Assembly: GCF_910592395.1 (NCBI RefSeq)
Contig: NC_088308.1
Location: 22,707,501-22,771,500 of the forward strand
Direction: 5' to 3'
DNA from: Lineus longissimus
Lineage: Eukaryota; Nemertea; Pilidiophora; Heteronemertea; Lineidae
DNA length: 64,000 nt
This document shows positions 46,856 through 58,523 of the stretch, piece by piece. How positions within the stretch are numbered: the stretch's first letter is position 1; every line of letters begins with the position of its first letter. The position numbers and the translations under genes are program-made. The notes beneath the pieces were generated by a model. It had not been told where the DNA came from. It was given only the letters and a program-made list of their open reading frames with translations, and made no database searches.

Positions 46856-48559
46856 GACGGATTCATCAAGTTGGCCTCACAATGAGATACCATCTGCCCC
46901 GTATGTGGCAAAGAACTGTATAGACTCGTAATCGAAGTCAAAAATATTACTTTTCGGACTTTAAATCTAGGATTATACATTTACTTGAAATTCGTCATTA
47001 CGAGGATGTGATCGGTAGTCGGTAACTTCTTGGTTCATGGGCCTTTCAAATGGTAATACACGTGATATGGAGAAAACGCTCTTCAATATGGAGTAGATAT
47101 CAAGATACATGTATAAGGTAGCTTTTTCAATTATTGTCGCACTTAGCATATGCACAACATATATCATTGTATCAACAACCCATGGAAATAGAGAAAGAAA
47201 TTTCTGAAGTTACAAGTGATTTGACGAAGATGCTGAAATTCTGAATTCAAGAAAGAAACTTGAGCTGTTCAGCCATTGGCCATTTACCTATTGTTTCTGT
47301 CAAACTGCAATTTTGCAATCGTTGATAAATGTACAATACACTATCACAAAATGTACACGTGCATATCGTTGGTTCTGTTAGGTGATTATTGCAAACCTCA
47401 TAGTAATTAATGTATTCCACCTTTGGTTTTTAAAACAGATCGGGAAATTAAATGTTTGATCAGATGCGCTAAAAAAGTGTCGAACTCTATCACTGAGTAT
47501 AATAGACCTAATGGCTCATCAAGAATGCAATAGATGTTTTGAAACAAGCAATATGTCATTAATAGATAATTGTCTTGGAAATTCCGACAGAAGATCGAAA
47601 GTGTTAAAACAACTCCTGCTTCTTCACATTCTCAATAGTGGTTCTTAACACACATTTGGACACTTAAAGCTGCTAACTGGTAGTTGCAACACATGTAGAT
47701 GTGCGAGTATTTACATCAACAGTAGAATGAAACGAATTTTCACGCATGGCAGTCCAAGCGAGATATTCGGTTGATAACGCTTTGCATACCAACATGACGA
47801 GAGATAACGACATCTTAACACAAGTTGCTTTGCCTCTGATGTTGTATCATTCTTGTAACGTAACATCACATGTATAGGACATGTCATGTACGAAATCTAT
47901 ACCTTGCGCTACCAGAGCCGGGCCTGGACTTACATCACTGAGCCCTGGGCACGTCTCTGTGACACGCCCATGGGCACACAAGAATTTGTCTTCAGTGGTA
48001 CGATATATCCTGTACATTCAAGGGTGGGAGACTGATGGCGGTATGGGAAGAATATTACGGCCCCTAATTCCGTTTTCCCAGGAAGGGGGTAATACGTTAT
48101 TGCCTCCTGCAGCCATGTTGATTGTCAGATGAATCTACATTCTACTACCAAGGAGCCTATGTTCGAGGCATCAAATGATAGGATCATAAAATACACATAA
48201 AATCCGAATAAATTAAACTGTATATCAACACTCATTGTGGCACCTCGTCAGACACAATGTGCAAGCACCCGTGACAAATTTATTCAACATTAAATAGGCC
48301 ACCCTTTATATCACGAAGAGTACTTGAGCATCTGTTTTCACGATATACCGGACAGAATATAATAATTAAGCATGATAAAGTAGTTGGACTACGTAACGTT
48401 CACTGACAGCGTATTCCCAGGCCTGGCACATCTGTTGTGTTTGCTAACGATTTGTCACAGTCTTTTCAAATTCTGCAAACGCAAGCACATATTTTCACTT
48501 AAATTTCCTATTTTATGTAGTCTCAATTTTGCCGGTGCAATTTTGTCTAAATCACCATC
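46856..48559. other. Spacer between aquaporin and calpain
   Basis: No exon, repeat array or RNA gene that I can support. It must hold the aquaporin 3' UTR and the calpain promoter, but no convincing signal for either was found. Confidence 0.4.
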
Positions 48560-51500
48560 ATGAGTTCGGGTGGTGTCTACAGTTATGCGATGCCGCACGA
48601 CGTGGTCGATTTTAAAGGTCAGAATTACGAGCAACTCAAGGCGAATCTTCTGGGGGAGCGCCGCGTGTTTGAGGACCCGACGTTCCCAGCAAGCGATGCA
48701 TCCATTCGTTTGAAGAAGCCGCTCGGAGGAGGGAGGATCGTGTGGAAGCGACCGTGGGTAGGTTCTTAGCCGTTTGAAAACACAAAGCCTATTGCTTGCC
48801 GTCAATTCAAACTTTGAAATTTGAAAGTGAGATTTTTCAGTTACACATTTTCATGTAATATGAATTTCAACATACATGTATACGTGTAGCTGTTGTGTAC
48901 ATCGATATATGAATGTAATCTAAAAAAATATATATACTTTTATTTATAGTCATATTGATGTGTATGGGTTGTTCAGCGGCAACGTTTCTTTCTCGTATTT
49001 ACTTGTGGCACAGAAATAAAGTTAAACGACGAACAGCTATCTCAGACAAGGCGGTAACCAAATCGGCAGGTGTCATGGAACATACGGGGATACTTGAATG
49101 ACGCTGGTTATGAATGAAACACGAATGAAACACTGCAATATGGGGAGCGTTGAACGCGATAATCGGTGACTGATCTCGAAAAAGATGACATTCACCTTAT
49201 CTTGAAACTAGGTCACTGTCAGTTGAAAATTGAGAAAAGACTACATCAAATTGTTCAGTCAAAACTCCTATATACTACAAATGCCCAGCTGAAAAGGTAA
49301 ACATAGCGTGCCTATGAGAAAAAACATGCAAATAACCTTTATTCATAAGGTATTCATTTGCATCAAAGGTGCGTAGAACTTAAAACTTTACGACTAGCCA
49401 CTTTAGTAGATCAGTGGCTTAGCTCGAGCAGGGCGAGGAGATATGCGCCCGGAGTCCGACGCATTGGGACTCAGTCGGGTCTCGTCCATCAGCTGGTGCC
49501 GGGGCGCCTGACCGGGCTTGTGGTAACCAAGAGGTCGTGGGTTCAACTGTGCATCCTAGTTACATGAAGACTACCGTACCAATTTGACCCCTATCTCACA
49601 TGTCCCTAGTCCGACTTTAGCATAAAATGCAATCGATTCAATCTTTCTATAGGAAATTTGTCGCGATCCATGTTTCATCAGAGATGGTGTCAATGCAGCT
49701 GATATCGACCAGGGCGCGCTTGGTGAGTCTACCGCGGGGCAGAAGCTGACGAAAGATTGATCTATACTGCTGGTATACTGCTAAGCAAATGAATAAAGCT
49801 AATTGTTTGGTTATTTTTTTTCTCATAAAACTGTATTTTAGTAGCTGTTGAAATGCAAGATGATTTGCGAGTGTCCCTTAAACGAATTAAAACAGGATAT
49901 GACAACACCACAGACCTTCGTACTTCATTGTGAATCAACTTGAGACAAAACTTAAGAAATTCTCATACTTAAGTCAGCTAAACAAACTTTAAGATTCGTC
50001 AAGAAGCCGGGCCCAGGACTTGACGACACAACAGACCTTCGTACTTCGTCGTTCATACGGATTACAACACGTACCGCTTGTCCTATTGATGTCTTTCTCC
50101 TCGAACGATGGCGGAATATTTTTATTGAAATCTAAAATTTCTGTTCGATTATAAATACATTTTGTACACTTTGTGTTCTGTCAACAGAGTTGGTTGCTAA
50201 TATCATTGTCTCCATCTAGGTGACTGCTGGTTTATTTCTGCCACCGCATGTCTCGCCACCGATGACCAACGTCTCTTCTACAACGTGGTCCAGCCGAAGG
50301 GACAGTCCTTTGCCCCACACGAGTATGCAGGTAATGTCATTGTCTGAATCGTGAAATTATTGTGCTCTAAGAAACCCCTCTAGAATATGCATTTAGCCTG
50401 CGTAATACTTAGCTCTATCGATACATCTCTTCTTTGCTTCGATTCTCTAACCAGCCACCCGTCCACATAAAGTTGAACATTGAGCACTGCACTTGCTCCT
50501 AATTGATACCCTCCGAGACATAAAATTGAAAATCAACTGACAATCCGTGGTGTTTTGGAAGTAAGTTATTTGGGCAAGTTGATCTAGATAAGATGGCATT
50601 TCGAATGAATTAAAGTTACATTTAACTTTCTCAAAGCAAAGCTGAGCACACTCAGCTTTCAGAGGTTATCCAGTGTAAAATACAATGGGAACAGTTACAG
50701 TTGAATGATAAGTTATAGTAAAGTAGGCTAACTCGTTTCGGACAAACTCTTTTTCCTATGCCAACAGGAATCTTCCATTATCGGTTCTGGAGGTTCGGCC
50801 AGTGGAAGGATGTTATCATTGACGACCGCCTCCCCACCATGTATGGCAAGCTAGTTTTCGCCCACAACGTCACTGAACCCAACGAATTTTGGGGGGCCCT
50901 GATGGAAAAGGCATATGCCAAGTAAGTAGAACATGGTATACCATCAATAGTACCTGAGGTTAAAAAGAAAACTGAGTAATAAGAAGAGAATGCGTATGGA
51001 GAAGGAGGATGTTACAAGCCAACAATGTAAGAAGAAGGAACATGTACTGAGGAGACAAGCTGCATTACTTCCGTGGGATCCCGCATCAGGCTTATTATTT
51101 TATATCGCATTGTCTGCCAACAATGGCCTTGTTTGCGAGATACGGTACGCACGATTGTGGTGCATCATAGTTTAAGAACCTCGGTACTAAAGAAATGAAG
51201 TATGTAGAAATCTCCCCATCTTTGGAGCTGTGATAGTTTGTGATGGCTGATTTCAATACCGAGGCATTATTTAGCATTAACCTAGGATGTTTGATCGTCT
51301 TTTCAAAACTACATGTACTACACCATGTACTACATCACCTTATTCAAACAAAAACAGTATATAATGTAATGTTTATCACCACACAGTCTGCTTTCACAGA
51401 GGGTTTTGCTATCTCTGGCTGTTAAAGTAATATATTCGGGTGGGTCACAGTATCACGTCATCCGTAGAGGTCAAGTACTATCCTCAGAACTCATTTTGAT

Positions 51501-54500
51501 TACAATATAAATGCTGTTCTTAAGAGTCAATGGAAGTTACGGTAACATCGAAGGAGGCAAGATTCAAGATGCACTTGTTGACTTCACCGGCGGAATCTCG
51601 GAAGTCTACAATCTAACCGATAAGCAGAACCTACCGAAGGACCTGTTCAGGATAATCCAAAAGAGTGTCAAGGCAAAGTCTATGCAGGGAGCTTCCATAT
51701 CTGTAAGTCATTAATATTGAGGGGCCATGCATCTGTTAATCTCTTTGAGTACGCAATCGTCAACGATACAAGATTTTACAAATCAACATTTTCTTTTCCA
51801 TCATCTAGAGTGAAGTATCATTCGAACTTAGCATTCCTAACTCAATAGATGGTAGTTAAAACTTCGAACAGCTTCTAATCGAGACGCAGTTCGTTCTGAA
51901 ACGACTGGTGCCCAGATCATGACTCTTCAGGCACGACACAACTTCTAGAATAAAATTCTTTCCTTTAAGATAGTCTCATGTTGAAAATTTGCAGGCGAGC
52001 CAAAGAGAACGGGAAGCCAGTTTGACGAACGGACTCTTCAAGGGGCACGCTTACAGTGTTATTGATGTCAGACAGGTAGGGTGCCAAGCACAAGATATCG
52101 GTCACTGAGTTCAAGACCACTTTACCGCCATGAAACTTGGTGATTATTGTATAATATATTCATAATCAAAAAGAGAGAAAGTTACACAGGTTGAGAATAT
52201 AATCAGAGATGCTGAGCTTTGAATATGCTTATACGAACTCTCAGAAAATGTCAGCAGCTGATATTCTAGTTCACTTCGAGATAGAACCGGACTACTATTC
52301 TATTCAAGGGCATTGGAAATATGTTTGTATGTCTTTAACTTGGTATTGCAGATCAGGACACTGGATGGTCGGTCTCACAACCTTATGCAGCTGAGAAATC
52401 CTTGGGGCCATGGAGAGTGGAATGGGGATTGGTCAGATAAGTACGTCATCATAAAGATTTGATTTATTTCAAGAGGAGGGTTTTCTACGAATTGTATTGT
52501 TAATTCGTACTCCTCCTGTCATGACTGTATGACCTAAAGGGATTACTTCTTCATTGAAAGTCACTTGAACCAGTGAAATAAACTGCTCAGAAGGTGAAGG
52601 GGCCTGGTGATTTCAAGTCATTGGGGGAGATTGGGGTTTTACATTGACCACTACCTTACGCATTCTCAAAAAGAATTCTCCACTAGATTTGTAACAGTAT
52701 TTTATTATCATATTTCGTGATGCGTGTTTGTAAATATTCTAGATCTCCTGTATGGAATCAGGTTTCCGACAGTGAGAAACGAGGCATAGATTTCGCGAGG
52801 GCAGATGATGGAGTGTTCTGGATGTCATTCGAGGATTGGCTCGCGAACTACACAGAATTTCAAATATGCCATCTCTCCCCAGATTCCTTGACAAGCGACT
52901 CGGTAAGGAGTTTGACATGTACCTCTATCCAAGTTGGAATTCACAGGACTGAGCTCCACACAGGTTCTGTTGGGGCGTCTTTCTTCCGCACATTAACTCA
53001 AGTATGCGTGTCACTCTGTCTGTATATCAGTTGCCATTTTTCAATCAGTAAAGGTCCGTAGTCAAGGGTTCATGACCAAAAAGCAGCCTGCAAGGTTTCA
53101 ACCCCGCCTATTTGTGTCAGAAAAAGAGCAAGAGCTGTTGGCATGATCGTTATGTCGATGGCTTTTCTTCCTTCCAGGCCAAGACGAAGTGGCAGTGTGT
53201 TCGTCATGATGGTGAATGGGTACATGGGGTCAGCGCTGGTGGAAGCGGCAACCCACCTTACCAAAGTAGGCTATGTGCTCAGATTGGCTGATCTATTTTG
53301 CCAAAATATCCCACTACCTTCTTTCAAAATATATAAGCATGCCGAGCATTTTCAAGTATTTTTTACGATGTCCGAGAGGCATATTTCGCTCGCCGTGTAC
53401 ATTTTTACTAATACGCAGTTCAATAGCTTCTTGACCAGTAAGGTTGTTACATCGACATCTTTCCTTAAATTAACGTCTTCCCTTTTTCTCTAAAGCGCTC
53501 TACTGGAGTAACCCTCAGTACAGCGTTCATTTACAAGATGCGAACAAGGATGACGACAGTGATGACTGTACCATGATCATTTCCCTGATGGAGAGAGACA
53601 ACCGGGCAAACAGTGTCGCCACCGCCATGGATATCTATAAGGTAGGAGCTGTTGATTAGCCAACTTCAGAATTATTCCTTATACTCCGAGTAAGATGAAG
53701 TTTTGTCAGGCGTATGGATTTAAAAGTCCATTTACATGGCCATGAATTTGCTGAGAGAGATATTAGTACAGTATTTCGTATTAATTTGTGGATAGCATTT
53801 GCCTACCACAACGGTACACCGCAGTAGCGATGTTAAAAGGCTTTTGGGCCAAAACAAATCTTATTTGATGTTAGCCGAATGAAGCAGCATGGAATAACAA
53901 CGCAGATCCTTGTGCTTAACGTTAACGTAAACAACCTTTTCAGCTCAAGCAAGGTATGCCTGTTCTCCTGACTGGCGAAAACTATGAGAAGAAGGCATTG
54001 CGTTACTTGAAGAATACTGGGTCGTATTCCTTCTACCGAGAAGTTACCATGCGTTTCGTCACGGATCCTGGCGTCTACGTCATTGTGCCGAGCACCTTTA
54101 AGCCCGGCGAAGAGAAAAAGTTCATGTTTAGGATATTCACTGAAAAACCTATTTCTTCTGCGTAAGTGTTGGATAACATGATCATGTCGACCCCCTATCC
54201 AGATTTATATTGCTGTGCTCAGAAGTGTGTCTGGGATAGCCTGCAACACGAATATGCGACGACTGACATAACATTTTACATTCTGCGATATATTTCATAA
54301 TCAGTATCAGATCAATCAGAGTGGGGAAAAATACATGTACTTCACAGCCAAGAATTTTCTGGCAGCCGAGCATACCTTTTAATCCATCGTAGCAAAGCAA
54401 ACGCTCTTAGAAATGAAGGGTTTTTTCCCAACACAAATATGCGCCCCGTACGCCTCAGGGGATGAAAAAACCTACTAGGTATTTCAGTATCTCGAAAACC

Positions 54501-56790
54501 TTATTGGTTTCTCAATACGTTGAAAGGGTGGTGCACATTTGTACTGGACCAAGGCTTTAAGGTTTTTCAAAAGCTCGAATACCGTTATATTCATTAAGAG
54601 TGTATAGCCAATAAGCCAGCCTCGTAAATCTCCGATAGCACCCTTGCTTCTATCATGCCAATACAACAGAATATCTTATTTCTTGCAGAGAAGTCGATAC
54701 CCCAACTGGCCCGATCTCGGTAAGTTTTTCGTGTAGGTAAAGGGAAACAGTTTCTTCAATGAGATCATGACACAGACAGACCTTTTCATACTGAAATAGC
54801 AACTACACTATAGAATGTTCATAACCCTTCTGAATTTATTTAAAAAAATTTCATCTCGACGTTAATTTTCGTATTCTTCGGTTACCTTCACAGTCGACAA
54901 ACCCGCAGCAGGATGTCTTGAAGAAGGCGTTTGACACCTATGCGGGACAAGATGGTGCCATTGATGCCAAGGAGCTCAGACACGTACTGAAGGCAGTATT
55001 CCATGGAAGTAAGTCGGTATCATATTTTTATAGTATGTTTTGTGTCCAATATTGATTCCGTATCGATCTTCAGGCCTTGTAGCAGCTCAAGAATATGAGC
55101 TTTGATTGAAATTCAAGCGATTCAAATTTTGTTCAACCGATGATTGAGATCACCGTATTTGTTGTTCGTTACTGGATCTTGCCATGACCTGATGAAATAA
55201 CTCATTTAGGCTGACCCTTGTTAAAGTAACTAGTACTTCATTTTCATCTTTACCTATATATAGGTGCTGACGTTGCGGAAGAAGATTTCTTCGACATCGA
55301 AACCTGCAGAGCTCTCATTGCGATGATGGACGTATCCTTCTTGCAAATTATGTGTATCGACAGTCTGTGGTGACCCAATTAGCGATGGTCATGACGTCAT
55401 AATTAATGAAGCTGTCTTAAATTAATGTACTTGTACATGTAGCTGAAACTAGTGTACATGAACATATACATGTTATTTTGTTGGCGATGAACACAGAAAG
55501 ACGCCGACACATCACAAAATGAAATAATATCTAAAGTAGTTCCCTCCTTAACAGAATTAAAGGACAACAAGTCGGGTCTGATGGACTACGATGAGTTCCG
55601 TAAGATGTTAGCCGAGATGAAGACCTGGAAGGTATGTAGTCGCCGGGAGAGTTCGGGTAGACAGCTTGCTCTGGGTGGGAAGCTATATATACGATGACGC
55701 ATGCAGCTGATATTTATATTCAACGACGAATATCATCCTCTCTTGTAATGATTTATACGAAATAGCAATCGGTATCTGTTCTGTTGATGGGGTTAAAATA
55801 ATCTTCGGTATACATTCATTTCAGGAAAAGTTTGATAAATATGACAAGGACCAGTCAAACAGCATTGATGCTAATGAGCTGAGAAGCGTCTTCAACAGCA
55901 TTGGTAAGTCAACCAGAACTGGGTGTCTGGTCATAAAGTAAAGTGCCATCAACATAACCAAGAATATGAACTCGTTTTTATTCATTCTACTTATGGAAAA
56001 ACCTACGTTAATGCAGTTTGTGATGACGTCAGCGCCGAATTAAGGTTAAAGGAATAACTCTCTTAATTGTTTCATGCGGGACATTTCAACCTGATCTTTC
56101 TAGGTTTCAACATCAGTCGTAAGGTCCTGCTTCCCATTGTCCGGCGTTATGGTGGCAAGCAGCATGCCCTCAGCTTCCAAGACTTTGTGGTAGCCATGAC
56201 CAAGGTCATGAGCATGTACAGTAAGTAGTTCTATAGTCTGAGCCTTGATAGCTTCATGCATTCTTTGGCAACAGTCAAAATTTGGGTTTACAGTCAAAAT
56301 TTAATAAGCAAGTCGCTGGTATTCACCGTAATTAGATCACGAATTTAATTCCTATCTGATATCGATCATCTTTACTTCAGAGGCTTTCAGCAAATACACA
56401 AAGAAAGGAGAGCCCAACATTGCCCGAGTCACGCTCGAAGAAGTGAGTTTAATTTATAAATTAAAAAAAACAAAATAGCTTAGCGTCCGTTTACTTACGG
56501 TTTTCTACATGTAAAGGTCCGTGCTTAAAGCTCTGCTCTTCCAATGGCAATAGCCGTCATAATTTCGTGTACCGTATTCTGTCGCCAGTTCATACCCAGA
56601 CGGCGCCAGTAACGACATTATTAATAACTTTGAACAACTCTGGGCGCTGTACGAAGAAAAGCCTGCTCTACCACCTGAGGATGCTTTCACATCCGCACAT
56701 CTTAATTTTTGTGGGTTTTCTCTTGTCTTTTTTCTTTAACTTGGCGATTATATTTCGTTTCAGTGGCTGGTGGAATCCATATATTCGTAG
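48560..56790 (+). CDS. Classical calpain (Ca2+-dependent cysteine protease), 19 exons
   Basis: Intracellular protease for limited proteolysis. Exons: 48560-48757, 49653-49722, 50220-50330, 50768-50921, 51525-51702, 51995-52075, 52352-52440, 52743-52902, 53178-53265, 53496-53641, 53944-54161, 54689-54719, 54894-55008, 55264-55331, 55563-55631, 55825-55903, 56104-56220, 56381-56442, 56764-56790. All phases close to 686 residues. Order: short N-terminus with [14 protein letters not shown]; protease core with Cys in QGALGDCWF, His in GHAYSVIDV, Asn in [11 protein letters not shown]; calpain beta-sandwich ([48 protein letters not shown]); penta-EF-hand region with a canonical loop across the 55331/55563 junction ([15 protein letters not shown]) and another at [17 protein letters not shown]. 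The final exon encodes WLVESIYS. All catalytic residues are present, so an active enzyme is expected. Orthology to a particular vertebrate paralogue is not resolved. Confidence 0.95.
49405..49570 (+). repeat. Possible tRNA-derived SINE fragment in calpain intron 1
   Basis: TGGCTTAGCTCG (about 49413) and TGGTGCCGGGG (about 49494) resemble pol III A-boxes, and GGGTTCAACT (about 49538) resembles a B-box. The stretch is markedly GC-richer than its flanks. It does not fold as a whole tRNA, so a tRNA-derived SINE is the better reading. No tail or target duplication was identified. Confidence 0.3.
49900..50062. repeat. Local two-copy repeat containing AGACCTTCGTACTT
   Basis: GACAACACCACAGACCTTCG (about 49900) and GACGACACAACAGACCTTCG (about 50020) are about 121 bp apart in calpain intron 2. 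AGACCTTCGTACTT appears again at about 57553 downstream of the gene, so it belongs to a dispersed family. Confidence 0.55.
54425..54500. repeat. Dispersed repeat fragment (partner near 63.74 kb)
   Basis: ACACAAATATGCGCCCCGTA at about 54435 matches ACACAAATATGCCTCCCGTA at about 63738. Both are followed by CAGGG and, about 30 bp on, by AGGTATTTCA. It lies in a calpain intron and in the polycystin intron at the right edge. Family not identified. Confidence 0.5.
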
Positions 56791-57443
56791 GATGCGAGAT
56801 ATCACAAATTATCGTTGGCTATATGCATTTTCAGTCAAATGGTTAAGGCAGATATATACTCAAAATTCACGGTTACGAGATAAATAACATTTTGTTATGC
56901 GCAATGTAGGAAGAAGCTGCGGGGCTTTTTAACATTACTTACATAATCGGTAAATAAGTAGTGCAAATCCCGACATAGGGCCTATAAGATACACGAGAAA
57001 TGGGAAACATGTCATTACTGGTGTGCACGGTGACTTAAGAGAAGATATGATACTAGTATAGAAAATAATAAGGCCTTCTTGTACACAATGCATACAAATC
57101 GAACGATTTTGTTTGAATTCATCAGTCAGACACAGTGCTGAAATTTGAAGGAACAGTAGTTATGAAATTACCATGCATTGATCAAAGTGGATCGTGTTAC
57201 CGATATGGCATGTCTATGCTATCTCAATCACCAAGTCAAAGAAAACGCAGTTCCATTACTGGATATGAAGGTCAACTGAAGCCTCGGGCCTTCTAAAGCC
57301 TTCTATAACCAGTGCAGGCATTCTATACCTCCTTCAATACGTCGTGCAGAGAGCTGGTCGTGGACGTTCTAGTGCCCTGGTTGGATGCTTTAAGAGATTC
57401 CTAATCAATGTTCTTCTCGATACTGTAATATTAAAAGCTAAAA

Positions 57444-57449
57444 AATAAA
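57444..57449 (+). terminator. Candidate calpain polyadenylation signal AATAAA
   Basis: AATAAA 654 bp past the calpain stop codon, in an A/T-rich run followed by GTATTTTAGT. Earlier variants were not searched exhaustively. It is the first convincing signal before the repeat-rich stretch that follows. Confidence 0.35.
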
Positions 57450-57581
57450 AGTATTTTAGTCGAAATGTTATTGGATGCTAAATAGTGTTTATCTCAAGTT
57501 TGTTTCGGGATGAACTGAAACTTGGATTAAGGACACTTAAATGTATATTGATAGACCTTCGTACTTTGTAATTCGTGATAC

Positions 57582-57674
57582 CCTCAAGGACAGTTCCAAC
57601 GACAAACAAACACCCCATCCTCAAAGCAGGGATTAGTATCGAGAATACCTTCAAGGACAGTTCCAACGACAAAC
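57582..57674. repeat. Two-copy direct repeat, period about 67 bp
   Basis: TCAAGGACAGTTCCAACGAC occurs at about 57584 and again at about 57651, both followed by AAAC and preceded by ATACC. Confidence 0.85.
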
Positions 57675-57927
57675 GATAAACTTTCAGCCTGATATGTTCA
57701 CCGACGTGGATTCGGGGATCCAATTGGCTCACTAATAAGCCCTGCAACGTGACGTGAGGTCTTTCTGCCCTGCAATGAACTCACTTTGCCCCCTCGGAGT
57801 TTTCTTAGAAAAGGGTTTTATGCAGATATGAGGCAAGGTTTCATCAAGTTACATAGATCTCTAGAGTGAGATATTGGGAAAATGTTATGGCAGCTGGTGG
57901 AAAATGGCTTAAATTCTATTGGCCGGG

Positions 57928-58160
57928 TCTATTTGGCAAGCCGCTCGCCGAACAGGCATCTTTTTTTGTCCTGTTTGGAGAGCCGCTTGCCAAACAGCAC
58001 TAAAAAGCCACCCTGTTCGGCCAGCCGGGCTTGCCAAACAGGTAAAAAATCTACCCTGTTTGGCGAGCTGGAGACTTTACAACACATTAGCCAGAGAGTT
58101 CGGCTCTCTATTCAGGACAAAAAAAAGTCGCTGTTTGGTAAGCCGGGCTTGCCAAATAGT
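57928..58160. repeat. Cluster of four imperfect 27-29-bp palindromes
   Basis: Inverted-repeat units at 57928-57953, 57971-57997, 58013-58041 and 58131-58159 are variants of one palindrome whose half-site is CTGTTTGGCAAGCC (second half GGCTTGCCAAACAG). A lone half lies near 58055. All sit within 235 bp between the calpain 3' end and the dehydrogenase. Origin unknown: it could be a degenerate mobile element or an array of DNA-binding sites. Confidence 0.85.
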
Positions 58161-58523
58161 CACTTCCAATTCTATTAGTTGTGTGTAGCCATAACGAATT
58201 CTATACAGTGTAAATACACGCATACATAAAATATGTTAAACAACCTTGACCACATTTCTAGAACAGATCATTCTAGTGGTTTATGCATACGTGTATAATA
58301 TCATGCATGTATAGATACATGTTAAGACGAGTTTTCAGGGGCCTAAACTGTGCCTGTTAAATTGCAAGTCATTTCTAGCAACTGACCACGAGACCAATGT
58401 ACAGCTATAGCTCAGACCGGGAGCTGTACGAGACACCACCACCAGCAGACCAATTTTGAACTTCTTTGCTGTTGCTGGAGTCTGTTGGAGTCGCTTGATA
58501 ACAAGGGGCACTACAAAAACACG

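Noticed and set aside
49405-49570. Functional tRNA gene
   Set aside because: Box-like motifs are present but spacing and arms do not form a cloverleaf. A SINE fragment is more likely.
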